64,000 nucleotides of DNA from Zobellia galactanivorans (GTDB taxonomy: Bacteria; Bacteroidota; Bacteroidia; Flavobacteriales; Flavobacteriaceae). The position numbers were made by a program, and so were the translations under genes. Positions within the stretch are counted from its first letter, which is position 1. Each line of letters starts with the position of its first letter. Location: the NCBI RefSeq assembly GCF_000973105.1, contig NC_015844.1, positions 496,001 through 560,000 on the forward strand, in the 5' to 3' direction. Shown one piece after another: positions 39,250 to 47,552 of the stretch. The notes under the pieces were generated by a model. It saw nothing but the letters and a program-made list of their open reading frames with translations. It was not told where the DNA came from and made no database searches.

Positions 39250-40284
39250 TTAAAAGGTCTTCCAGAACAAGCCTTTTTTGGTTCGCATATCGATGGTCAT
39301 ACTTTTTACGCAACCTGTTTTCTTATCCTTGATCATTTTTATACTCTTGATCTCTAGTTTGTTCACATCCCTTATTTCCTTAAAAAACTGGCTCACCGTA
39401 AACCGGTTGCCTGTTTTATTGAAAACAGGTATATTACTATAACAGAAGTATTTTCGAATGGAAATATCATCAAGGTTCCTACCGGAATAGGAAATAAACA
39501 TTTGCTGCATATCATCGTTTGACACTTCTATTCTATTGGCAACTTCTTCCTTTTTCCTTTGTTCCGCATCCGCAGCAGCCTTATCTTCGGCCTTGGGTTT
39601 ATCCCTTATCTGATCTTGAAGAACCGTTTCAATAGGATCTACACGGGTTATGCTTGCCCTTCTTTTTCTACTTTTCTTTTCCGGCAAAACGGTAATCCGC
39701 TGCTTGGCTTCATGACGCCTATCGCCATTCACGACCAATAGAACGGTTTTTTCCCCGGGACTCTTATAGACATACTTCTCTTTGCGATTGTTGCCATCAA
39801 TGGTCATCGACTCCCCAAAGCTCCATTGCCACGACTCGGCAAATTCCGAATCGTTCGAGAATTCAACTTCTTGGCCGACCCTTACGTATTCGGGAAGAAT
39901 TATATTAGGAATCAGTTCAGGAACGATCAGGTCCTTCGGTTTTGAAATTTCAATCTGTTTTGTCACCCCGCATTGACCGTTCATTTTTAAGGATACCGTA
40001 TAAGTACCTTCCTTGGTGAACTGATGCACCACATTAGACCTGTATTTTTTAGGAATATCTTTTCCAAAATCCCACTCCCACTCCACGCCCGATGGGTCTA
40101 TACTTTTAAATTCGATCAAATCGGCAGTGGTATAAGATTCGGCAATCATTTCAAAATCAACATTGCTACAGTCTACCTTACTGTTCAATCTAAATGATAA
40201 AAGCCCAAGACCAAAAATCACCAATACTAAAAAAGAGATAAATACGTTTTTGTCAAAGTGGGTTTTAATCCTTTTATGAATCAT
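39250..40284 (-). CDS. Membrane-anchored protein with PKD-like domains in the T6SS locus
   Basis: This 344-residue protein has a short cytoplasmic N-terminus, one membrane helix (about 13-31) and two PKD-like beta domains (EWEWDFGKDIPKK near residue 70; SWQWSFGESMTI near 150), followed by a basic/Glu-rich linker (about 200-255) and a globular C-terminal domain that has DIRTKKGLFWKTF at the end. Such PKD proteins are regular members of Bacteroidota T6SSiii loci and may replace parts of the missing TssJ/TssL/TssM membrane complex. I cannot assign a Tss letter with certainty; TssP is possible. It diverges from the C40 gene. Confidence 0.7.
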   Translation of the reverse strand: MIHKRIKTHFDKNVFISFLVLVIFGLGLLSFRLNSKVDCSNVDFEMIAESYTTADLIEFKSIDPSGVEWEWDFGKDIPKKYRSNVVHQFTKEGTYTVSLKMNGQCGVTKQIEISKPKDLIVPELIPNIILPEYVRVGQEVEFSNDSEFAESWQWSFGESMTIDGNNRKEKYVYKSPGEKTVLLVVNGDRRHEAKQRITVLPEKKSRKRRASITRVDPIETVLQDQIRDKPKAEDKAAADAEQRKKEEVANRIEVSNDDMQQMFISYSGRNLDDISIRKYFCYSNIPVFNKTGNRFTVSQFFKEIRDVNKLEIKSIKMIKDKKTGCVKSMTIDMRTKKGLFWKTF

Positions 40285-40339
40285 AATTAATATCTAATTT
40301 TCGGTTATGGTTTATGTATCTAAAAGTACTATTCATTCG

Positions 40340-40978
40340 ATGAAATTAAAACTTGTATTTATCTTAGTTATTGTGTTATCGATTTCTTGTTCGAGAAAAA
40401 CGTTGCAAAATGAGGATTACTCCTATTATAAGCGTGAAATGGAAAAATACAAACGCCAATCGGAGAACAAGAAGCCTGTTCAAAAAACTACGGCTAAAGT
40501 AATAAAAAAGCCTACCGGTATGGGCTATTTATCTGCCGAAGAGAAAAAAAAATTCGCTCAATTATTACAAGTGAGCGAAGAATCGATCCAAAACGAAAAG
40601 CTATATGCGGCCATTAAGGAATGGCTCGGCACCCCCTACGATTGGGGAGGGGAATCGAAAAACGGGGTAGATTGTTCGGCCTATGTGCAAGCTATTTACC
40701 GTAAGGCGTACGGCAGCGAGCTTCCAAGAACCTCAATACAGCAGTTTTATTTGGACCCCGAATCACATTTTAAAAACCAGAAATACCTAAAAGAGGGCGA
40801 TTTGCTCTTTTTTCGGCTCCGTAATGAAGATCGTGTGGTCTCACATGTGGGTATTTATTTACAAAACGGTAAATTTACGGGCTCAAACTCGCCACATGGT
40901 GTAGAGATCGTCGATCTTAACAATCCATATTGGCAAGATAAATATGTAGCCTCCGCCAGGTTATTAAACATTCAATAA
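40340..40978 (+). CDS. NlpC/P60 (C40) peptidase lipoprotein of the T6SS locus
   Basis: This protein has about 212 residues. The start MKLKLVFIL gives a lipobox ISC; 11 codons upstream are unlikely to be used. The C-terminal C40 domain has the catalytic Cys (codon 40673-40675) in GVDCSAYVQ, the His in VSHVGIYL, and WLGTPYDWGG at the front. Such enzymes cut peptide stems of peptidoglycan. As first gene of the plus-strand T6SS operon, abutting tssG, it probably locally opens the cell wall for assembly; a TssQ designation for the lipoprotein component is possible but not certain. Confidence 0.8.
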   Translation: MKLKLVFILVIVLSISCSRKTLQNEDYSYYKREMEKYKRQSENKKPVQKTTAKVIKKPTGMGYLSAEEKKKFAQLLQVSEESIQNEKLYAAIKEWLGTPYDWGGESKNGVDCSAYVQAIYRKAYGSELPRTSIQQFYLDPESHFKNQKYLKEGDLLFFRLRNEDRVVSHVGIYLQNGKFTGSNSPHGVEIVDLNNPYWQDKYVASARLLNIQ

Positions 40979-41884
40979 ATGAAAGATTTCCCCGAAAACG
41001 ACATACGCCAAGAGGTATTCAATTTGGATTTTGACCTAAAGGCGGAAACCCTACTTTCCTATATTGAGGAAGATACCCAGGTCGATCTTTCGCTCAGCGA
41101 CTTTTTTAAGCGTCGCTTTAGTAAAGATATCACCCGTATTGAAAAAGACCGTTATAATGATGATACCCTGAACGTTCACCTAAGTCGACGTAGCTTTTAC
41201 AATGTTTTGCCCGAACGTTTCTTTCATTCCACCTATATTAGTACTCCTTTTGTAAATACCATGGTGGCGGATTACCATGGCAGAAAAATTGAACAGGAGA
41301 ATGCCTTGAAGTTTTTCAAACCCTTGGAAACCGAGTTCTTTCTTCATCGTGTCGATATCGAATCTGCCGAAAACGAAATCCTAACAGCCTTGGGAAGTCC
41401 CAAATTGGTTGACTTTTTAATGGATTTATGGAAAATAGACGAAAGGATTCCGAAACGTATGGCGGCAAAAATTTTAAAAACTATGCCGTTCATGTATAAA
41501 ATAGCCGGAAATATTCCGTTGTTAAAAAAGATACTTGAAAATATCATAGAAGAAGAGATCTTGATCGAGAAAGATTTTGCTACCGCAGGCCTACCTGTTA
41601 CGAACGAACCATGGCAACTTGGCGTGAATATGGCGACCTCGGGAAAACAAAAGACCTTTCTGCCTAAATATATTTTTACAATGAACAACATTAGCCGCCC
41701 TGAAAACATAGAGGATTACCTGCCTGACGGGAAAATAACGGCTGTCGTCAATTTCTTTTTGGAACATACCTTGCCCCATGAAAGTGATTTTGAAATCAAC
41801 TTCAGGCTACCTAAGCGTAAAACAAGATTTATAATGACCGAGGACGCCTATTCAGGTAGACTTGGAATATCGGCAACAATTTAA
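40979..41884 (+). CDS. tssG: T6SS baseplate protein TssG
   Basis: This 301-residue protein starts immediately after the C40 gene stop. The sequence LSRRSFYNVLPERFFHS and several further segments match the TssG family of T6SSiii. TssG, with TssF, TssE and TssK, forms the baseplate wedge. Assignment rests on sequence pattern and operon position before tssN and tssK. Confidence 0.85.
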   Translation: MKDFPENDIRQEVFNLDFDLKAETLLSYIEEDTQVDLSLSDFFKRRFSKDITRIEKDRYNDDTLNVHLSRRSFYNVLPERFFHSTYISTPFVNTMVADYHGRKIEQENALKFFKPLETEFFLHRVDIESAENEILTALGSPKLVDFLMDLWKIDERIPKRMAAKILKTMPFMYKIAGNIPLLKKILENIIEEEILIEKDFATAGLPVTNEPWQLGVNMATSGKQKTFLPKYIFTMNNISRPENIEDYLPDGKITAVVNFFLEHTLPHESDFEINFRLPKRKTRFIMTEDAYSGRLGISATI

Positions 41885-41890
41885 CACCCC

Positions 41891-42757
41891 ATGATCAAAA
41901 GTTACTTTAGAAAATTCATAAGTTTTGAATCTATAATGCCCTTTGCCATTGTTTTGGTGGTAGTGGCCCTGGTTCTTCATTTCTTGGGTTCAAAAACCCC
42001 CGGGTTTAAAACCAGGCGCAAAAAATACTATGTCTACCTAGCGGCCAATATAGTGGTTATGGCACTCTTCGTGGCCATCATATATAACCTGAAGCAGTCA
42101 TCTTTACTATTACGGTATTTTTCAATGCTCGGTTTTGCCACCATCATGGGGGTGGCCAATGTCTTCTTTCACAGAAGCATCTTTGAAAAATTCGACACCC
42201 ACCAAAAGCTTAAGGAATTGGTGTTCGCCATAATTTCCGGATTGGTATTAATGGTTCCTATTATAATGATAGCCGCACATTTTAACGACCTGCAGTACTT
42301 GCCTTACTACTTTTTGGTCATTGCTGCCTATGTATTCCCTACCAGCTTTTTCATCCTATATGAATATTCCATTTCCATTCCCGCAAAACTATTTACCAAA
42401 TGGTATTACCCCATGGGCAATAAGTACGATGCGCCAAAGCATTACGAGCTCAACAACATGATCGTTCTGAATTTTATGTTCTACAAGAATGCCAATTCAC
42501 CGAATATGACCAGTTTCAAGGCGAAGGCGCCAAAAGATATGGACTTCGGAAGATTGTTCTATTTCTTTATCAATGATTACAACAACAAGAAAACAACGAC
42601 CAAAATTGAAGTTACCTCCGATACAGGAGACCCCCATGGATGGTACTTTTACAGTAAACCTAAATGGTATGGGACATCAAAACATATAGACCCGGAACGC
42701 ACCGTGGAAGAAAACAACCTAAAAGATAGCGATACAGTCGTTTGCCAACGTATTTAA
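41891..42757 (+). CDS. tssN: T6SSiii membrane protein TssN
   Basis: This 288-residue protein has five predicted membrane helices (about 15-33, 45-63, 72-92, 108-130, 138-158) and a soluble C-terminal domain with PMGNKYDAPKHYELNNMIV. That is the architecture of TssN, a component specific to subtype iii systems, which lack TssJ, TssL and TssM. It lies between tssG and tssK. Confidence 0.88.
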   Translation: MIKSYFRKFISFESIMPFAIVLVVVALVLHFLGSKTPGFKTRRKKYYVYLAANIVVMALFVAIIYNLKQSSLLLRYFSMLGFATIMGVANVFFHRSIFEKFDTHQKLKELVFAIISGLVLMVPIIMIAAHFNDLQYLPYYFLVIAAYVFPTSFFILYEYSISIPAKLFTKWYYPMGNKYDAPKHYELNNMIVLNFMFYKNANSPNMTSFKAKAPKDMDFGRLFYFFINDYNNKKTTTKIEVTSDTGDPHGWYFYSKPKWYGTSKHIDPERTVEENNLKDSDTVVCQRI

Positions 42758-42767
42758 AATAAGACAC

Positions 42768-43910
42768 ATGATAGAAGATATCAAAAATTTCAAGATCAAT
42801 TGGGTAGATGGAATGAAAATCTCAAAAGAGCATTTTCAAAGCCTTCAAAACTTTGCTGAAAACAGTATAAAAGATGCCTTTGTTGTACGCATGGGGAAAT
42901 ACGGACACGGATTTCTTGCCTCGCATCTCTTTGGCAACAACGAATACGCCATAAACCTTGATATTCACAAGAGCTTAAAGGTTTCATTCAATAGATTAAG
43001 GGCCGTCACCCCCAATGGCAACCGTATCGAGATCACCGAAAACACTCCCGATGTCAAGGAAGAGATCGTAGTGGCCGAGCTGGCCGACAAAACACTGGAG
43101 GAAGGTTTCGTCTTGATCAATATCGACACGGCAAACCCTATTCCTTTTGGCAATCAAGACCCCGCTGAAGTCCCCCCAAGGCTTCCCTACCTTACACACG
43201 GGTATTTTTTCTCCTTTGTTAGTGCGTCCGACCTAGAAAAATCGGGCTTGACCGGCAACCAATTACCCATTGCCAAAATCGAAAAAGAAGGCAAGGGATT
43301 ATCAGTGGCCACCGACTACATTCCTCCCTGCACTACCCTTGGGGCACACGAAAGTTTGATTCATTTTTACAACGAATCGGAGAGCTTCCTAAAAATGACC
43401 GAGCGCAATGCCATTTTGATCGTTCAGAAAATCATGTCAAAACAAAGTGACAACCCCATTGCCGATGCCATGAAATTAGTGGTCGACAAGATTTACGTAT
43501 ACCTTGCCCAACAGATTACCAAGGTGAAGTGGGAAGAACACGACATGCATCCTAGGGAATTGTTGCAAATCCTTGTAAGTTTTGCTCGGATATTCAAAGG
43601 ATCCGTAGATATATCGTCTCCTGAAAACAAAGAACAGCTCTTCAATTATTTTGGGGAATGGACAGACCTTAAGGGAGGGGACTATGAAAAATTGTTCACT
43701 GACGTCATCAACCTACAGTACAATCATAACGACGTTAACGAAAACCTTCAGGTAATCAACGTCTTTATGCAGACCATCGACAGGTTGCTCACCGTTCTCA
43801 CCCAAGTCGATTATATCGGTAAGCGTAGGGATATGGGCATCTTTGTTAACGAAAACATTGTAGAGGAAAAGCCTAGAAAATCTAGGGGCACTTCATTTTT
43901 GGCCGAATAA
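42768..43910 (+). CDS. tssK: T6SS baseplate adaptor TssK
   Basis: This 380-residue protein begins with the TssK signature W-x-(D/E)-G-M-x-x-x-x-x-H-(F/L)-Q near residue 13 (NWVDGMKISKEHFQS). TssK links the baseplate to the membrane complex through its receptor-binding-protein-like shoulder and head domains. It lies between tssN and tssO with 10-base gaps. Confidence 0.9.
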   Translation: MIEDIKNFKINWVDGMKISKEHFQSLQNFAENSIKDAFVVRMGKYGHGFLASHLFGNNEYAINLDIHKSLKVSFNRLRAVTPNGNRIEITENTPDVKEEIVVAELADKTLEEGFVLINIDTANPIPFGNQDPAEVPPRLPYLTHGYFFSFVSASDLEKSGLTGNQLPIAKIEKEGKGLSVATDYIPPCTTLGAHESLIHFYNESESFLKMTERNAILIVQKIMSKQSDNPIADAMKLVVDKIYVYLAQQITKVKWEEHDMHPRELLQILVSFARIFKGSVDISSPENKEQLFNYFGEWTDLKGGDYEKLFTDVINLQYNHNDVNENLQVINVFMQTIDRLLTVLTQVDYIGKRRDMGIFVNENIVEEKPRKSRGTSFLAE

Positions 43911-43920
43911 ATATTGAAAT

Positions 43921-44430
43921 ATGGAAGTACTTAATAAAAACGAACGCATCTCTTCTTTTCTGCTTTTCTTACTGATGTTCGCCATCTCGGTAGGCATTCT
44001 TTTTACGGCTTTTTTCTTTAGCTATAAATTACCTTGGAAAGAAAACGAGGTACTCCGTGCCGAAAACCAGAGAATACGCTATGAATTTTTATACCAAAAA
44101 CAATTCATGACGGCATTGGAAGATATCGACAAACAAATTGATTCCCTAGACGGTGCCAAGGACGGTTATTTCTTTTTGGAGCAATCGATCAACGCTGATC
44201 TTATCGACCTAAAAAGTGACATCCCGAAAGACTCCCTAGACGACAGGGGCATGTACGAAAACCTCATCCTCACCTATAAAAAACTGGTCGATGCCAAGAG
44301 GGACCTAAAACAGGTAGAAAGTGCCAGAATGGATATTGAAGACCTGAACGAGCAGATTGAGGAATACGAAAAAGAAATCAACAAGTTAAATACGGCATTG
44401 AGCCTTTCTCAACGTTTGAACAGAAATTAA
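43921..44430 (+). CDS. tssO: T6SSiii membrane protein TssO
   Basis: This 169-residue protein has one N-terminal membrane helix (about 13-33) followed by a long coiled coil (charged heptads, residues about 36-165). This is the layout of TssO, a subtype iii component probably part of the alternative membrane complex. It lies between tssK and tssH. Confidence 0.85.
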   Translation: MEVLNKNERISSFLLFLLMFAISVGILFTAFFFSYKLPWKENEVLRAENQRIRYEFLYQKQFMTALEDIDKQIDSLDGAKDGYFFLEQSINADLIDLKSDIPKDSLDDRGMYENLILTYKKLVDAKRDLKQVESARMDIEDLNEQIEEYEKEINKLNTALSLSQRLNRN

Positions 44431-44437
44431 CCGACCT

Positions 44438-46903
44438 ATGAATACTGAATTGGAAAAGGCCATACACATCGCCACTCAAATTGCCGATGAATACCAACAC
44501 GATAGTTTCGGACCTGCACATCTGGTCAAAGCCACCCTTCATCGCGATTTATCGCTCTTACGTTTTTTGCATAACAAGAACGTAGATGTGTATTTTATCG
44601 AGGAATGGGCCGAGGTTCGTTTAGAGGAATACCCAAAACGCACCAGCCGATCGGGCGACCTTAAGGCAAGTCCGGAAGCACAACTTGTCTTTAACGAAGC
44701 CGAAGACATACAACAGAAACTCAACAAGGAGGAACCCGACCTGATCTGCATCTTTATCGCCGCCATTACGCCCGGCGTAGGCTTTACCTTTGACCAGCTA
44801 AAGTCAATACCCCTGAGCAGTAACCAATTGCTCGACGACCTTATAAGCCAAAGAAAAACCGACAAATCGGGGACGGTCAATACAAAAACCGCCCCGGGAA
44901 GCACCCCTCCCAAATCTGACGGCGTATTATACAAGTACGCAAAAGACCTATTGGAACCGGCCCGCGAAGGCTCGTACGACCATATCGTAAACCGCGATAG
45001 GGAACTAAAGAAAATTATTGAGATCCTCAGCCGTAAAAACAAGCCGAATGTGATCATTCAAGGGGAATCGGGTGTAGGCAAAAGTGTTTTGGCCCAAAAT
45101 TTGGCAAGGGAGATTGTCGGCGGAAAAATCGTTGAAAACCTAAAGGACGCCCATCTTTTTGAAATCGATACGGCCCTATTGCTCTCCGGTGCTTCATATA
45201 AAGGGGAGGTCGAAGACCGCCTGCAAAACATTTTTGATGAAGCCAAGGCACTTGTAAAACCTATTGTCTTTATAGACGATTTCCATTTTCTTCTACAGGA
45301 TGCCTCATCGAGCCAAGGAATTTTGAACGTCATCAAGTCTGAGCTGAACAAAGGCGAAGTCATTCTTGTAGGGGCGACCAACTCTGACAATTACAGAAAA
45401 TATATCAGCAACGACGATGCGCTCAACAGGAGGTTTGAATCCGTCACCTTGGAAGAGCCCGATAACGAAATGGCCTTTAGGATCCTACAAAGTATCGGCC
45501 AAACCTATACCGACCATCACGAGTTGCAACTTACCGAAGATACCCTTCGCGAAGCGATACGATTGTCCAAAAGGTATTTAAAGGAAAAAAGCCTGCCCGA
45601 TTCCGCCCTAGACTTATTGGACCGGACCATGGCTGCGGCCAATGTATCGGAGCAGTCCCTTCCCAACGACCTTGAGGAATTAAAGGCAAGGATGGAAGCC
45701 ATTGAGGAAAAAGCCGAAGAACGCGACGAAGCCGAGAACATTCAAGAAATCGACTGGGTCTATATGGCCTTAAGGAATAAATTAAGCCCTATCGTACTCG
45801 GGAAATTCGACACCGAAGACGCCTTCGGATTTCCTTCCTATAACGAAAAATCCACTTACCTTAAGAATATCATAAGCGCTATTGACGCGCACTCGAAAAC
45901 ACCCCGTGAAGCCGTACTCGAAGAAGATCTGGCCGCCATGGTTTCGAGTATTACGGGAATACCCGCAGGCAAGGTACAGACCAAGGAAAAAGAACGTTTG
46001 ATGGATATGGAGGACACCCTTAAGAAAAGGGTCATCGGCCAAGACAATGCCATTAAAACCGTTACCGAAGCTATTATAGAATCGCGTTCAGGACTTTCAA
46101 AAGCCGGACAACCTATCGGCTCTTTCTTCTTTTCCGGACCCACGGGAACGGGAAAAACGGAATTGGCGAAATCATTGGCAGAATTTCTTTTCAACGACGA
46201 AAGTGCGATCATTCGTTTTGACATGTCAGAATTTAAGGAAGAGCACTCTGCAGCCTTGTTATACGGTGCGCCTCCGGGCTATGTCGGCTATGAAGAAGGC
46301 GGGGTCTTGGTCAATAAGATCAGGCAGAAACCCTATTCCATTGTCTTATTCGATGAAATTGAAAAAGCCCACCAGTCGGTATTCGACGTATTTCTCCAAA
46401 TATTGGACGAAGGCAAACTCAGCGACCGTTTAGGCAAGGTAGGCGATTTTTCAAATGCGGTAATTCTCTTTACCTCAAATATAGGCTCCGAATTTATAAG
46501 CAAGGCCTTCGAAGGGGGCTCCGTTCCAAAATCGGACGAGCTGCTCGAAATAATGGCCTCTTATTTTAGACCGGAATTTTTAGGACGTATTACAGAGATC
46601 GTCCCTTTTGCACCCATCTCGGAAAAGAACGCCCCTACCATTTTCGACCTTCATTTAATGAAGGAATTATTGGTACTTACCGAACGCTTGGGTATTACCC
46701 TTGAAATAGACAAGGAGACAAAAGAGCACCTATCATTAGACGGCTTCTCCCCTACTTACGGGGTTCGACCACTTAAAGCGGTCATCCGGAACAAACTGAA
46801 AAGACCCCTATCGAAAATGATCATCTCCGGAGAAATCAAGGCGCCACAGACCGTAAAAGTGGAAATGAAAAATAAGGAGGTAGTTTTTTCCGTTGTTGAA
46901 TGA
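44438..46903 (+). CDS. tssH: T6SS sheath-recycling ATPase TssH (ClpV)
   Basis: This 821-residue AAA+ ATPase has a Clp N-domain (about 1-140), then two AAA modules with Walker A motifs GESGVGKS (about residue 209) and GPTGTGKT (about 567) and Walker B VFIDDF and VLFDEIEKA; the latter is followed by the pore-side GYVGYEEGG segment. The arginine finger and C-terminal ClpB D2 domain complete the protein. ClpV disassembles contracted TssBC sheaths. It is followed by a repeat region before tssE. Confidence 0.94.
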   Translation: MNTELEKAIHIATQIADEYQHDSFGPAHLVKATLHRDLSLLRFLHNKNVDVYFIEEWAEVRLEEYPKRTSRSGDLKASPEAQLVFNEAEDIQQKLNKEEPDLICIFIAAITPGVGFTFDQLKSIPLSSNQLLDDLISQRKTDKSGTVNTKTAPGSTPPKSDGVLYKYAKDLLEPAREGSYDHIVNRDRELKKIIEILSRKNKPNVIIQGESGVGKSVLAQNLAREIVGGKIVENLKDAHLFEIDTALLLSGASYKGEVEDRLQNIFDEAKALVKPIVFIDDFHFLLQDASSSQGILNVIKSELNKGEVILVGATNSDNYRKYISNDDALNRRFESVTLEEPDNEMAFRILQSIGQTYTDHHELQLTEDTLREAIRLSKRYLKEKSLPDSALDLLDRTMAAANVSEQSLPNDLEELKARMEAIEEKAEERDEAENIQEIDWVYMALRNKLSPIVLGKFDTEDAFGFPSYNEKSTYLKNIISAIDAHSKTPREAVLEEDLAAMVSSITGIPAGKVQTKEKERLMDMEDTLKKRVIGQDNAIKTVTEAIIESRSGLSKAGQPIGSFFFSGPTGTGKTELAKSLAEFLFNDESAIIRFDMSEFKEEHSAALLYGAPPGYVGYEEGGVLVNKIRQKPYSIVLFDEIEKAHQSVFDVFLQILDEGKLSDRLGKVGDFSNAVILFTSNIGSEFISKAFEGGSVPKSDELLEIMASYFRPEFLGRITEIVPFAPISEKNAPTIFDLHLMKELLVLTERLGITLEIDKETKEHLSLDGFSPTYGVRPLKAVIRNKLKRPLSKMIISGEIKAPQTVKVEMKNKEVVFSVVE

Positions 46904-46916
46904 TATGGAAGAGCGA

Positions 46917-47031
46917 GTGGTTAGTGGTCAGTATTAAGTATTAAGTAGTCAGTACTAAGTACTAAGTAGTTAGTGGTTAGTGGTTAGTGGTTAGTGGTTA
47001 GTAGTCAGTACTAAGTATTAAGTAGTTAGTA
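46917..47031. repeat. Low-complexity satellite between tssH and tssE
   Basis: About 115 bases consist of degenerate short repeats: five near-perfect tandem copies of the 7-mer TTAGTGG around 46970-47003, flanked by two copies of a longer unit AGTCAGTACTAAGTA(C/T)TAAGTAGTTAGT. No reading frame crosses it. Such an array can change length by slippage and would alter the spacing or transcription between tssH and tssE. Confidence 0.85.
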
Positions 47032-47086
47032 AAATGAAGAAATAGCAGGTCAAAAGCAAACTGCGAACAGAATAAACAAATCTAGA

Positions 47087-47521
47087 ATGGCAAAACCCTA
47101 TTATCAGGCACCTTTTGATTTTAAGCGTTTTTTCGAGAAGAAAGAGCTCAAGAAAATCGGTATGCGCGACTCTATCTCCCAGTTTATTAGCGTGATCATT
47201 ACGACCTATTTCGAGGAGTATACGTTTGATGAAGCTTTTGGTAGTGAAATATGGGAAACCGATTTCGATCTTTTGATAAATGCCAACGTCCTTAAGGAAC
47301 GCATCAAAAAATCGCTGAAAAATCAGATTGAAACCTACGAAAAACGCCTTTCGAATATCGATTTGAACGTTGAGCTCATGGAAAGCCTGTCTTCCAACAC
47401 CAACAAAGTAAGACTCAAAAAATATCTATATATCACTATTAAGGGGACCATTATAAAAACCGATGAGCCCTTTTCATTTACAGGGGATTATTACTTGGCT
47501 CCCTTGTCGTACAAACATTGA
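47087..47521 (+). CDS. tssE: T6SS baseplate protein TssE (gp25-like)
   Basis: This 144-residue protein belongs to the gp25/TssE family. It has the motif region SISQFISVIITTYFEEYTFDEAFGSEIWE, corresponding to the E-x-R motif (here variable), and LKNQIETYEKRL. It initiates sheath assembly at the baseplate. It precedes tssF. Confidence 0.85.
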   Translation: MAKPYYQAPFDFKRFFEKKELKKIGMRDSISQFISVIITTYFEEYTFDEAFGSEIWETDFDLLINANVLKERIKKSLKNQIETYEKRLSNIDLNVELMESLSSNTNKVRLKKYLYITIKGTIIKTDEPFSFTGDYYLAPLSYKH

Positions 47522-47552
47522 TGATCAATAGGTAAATTAAAAAAATATACGT

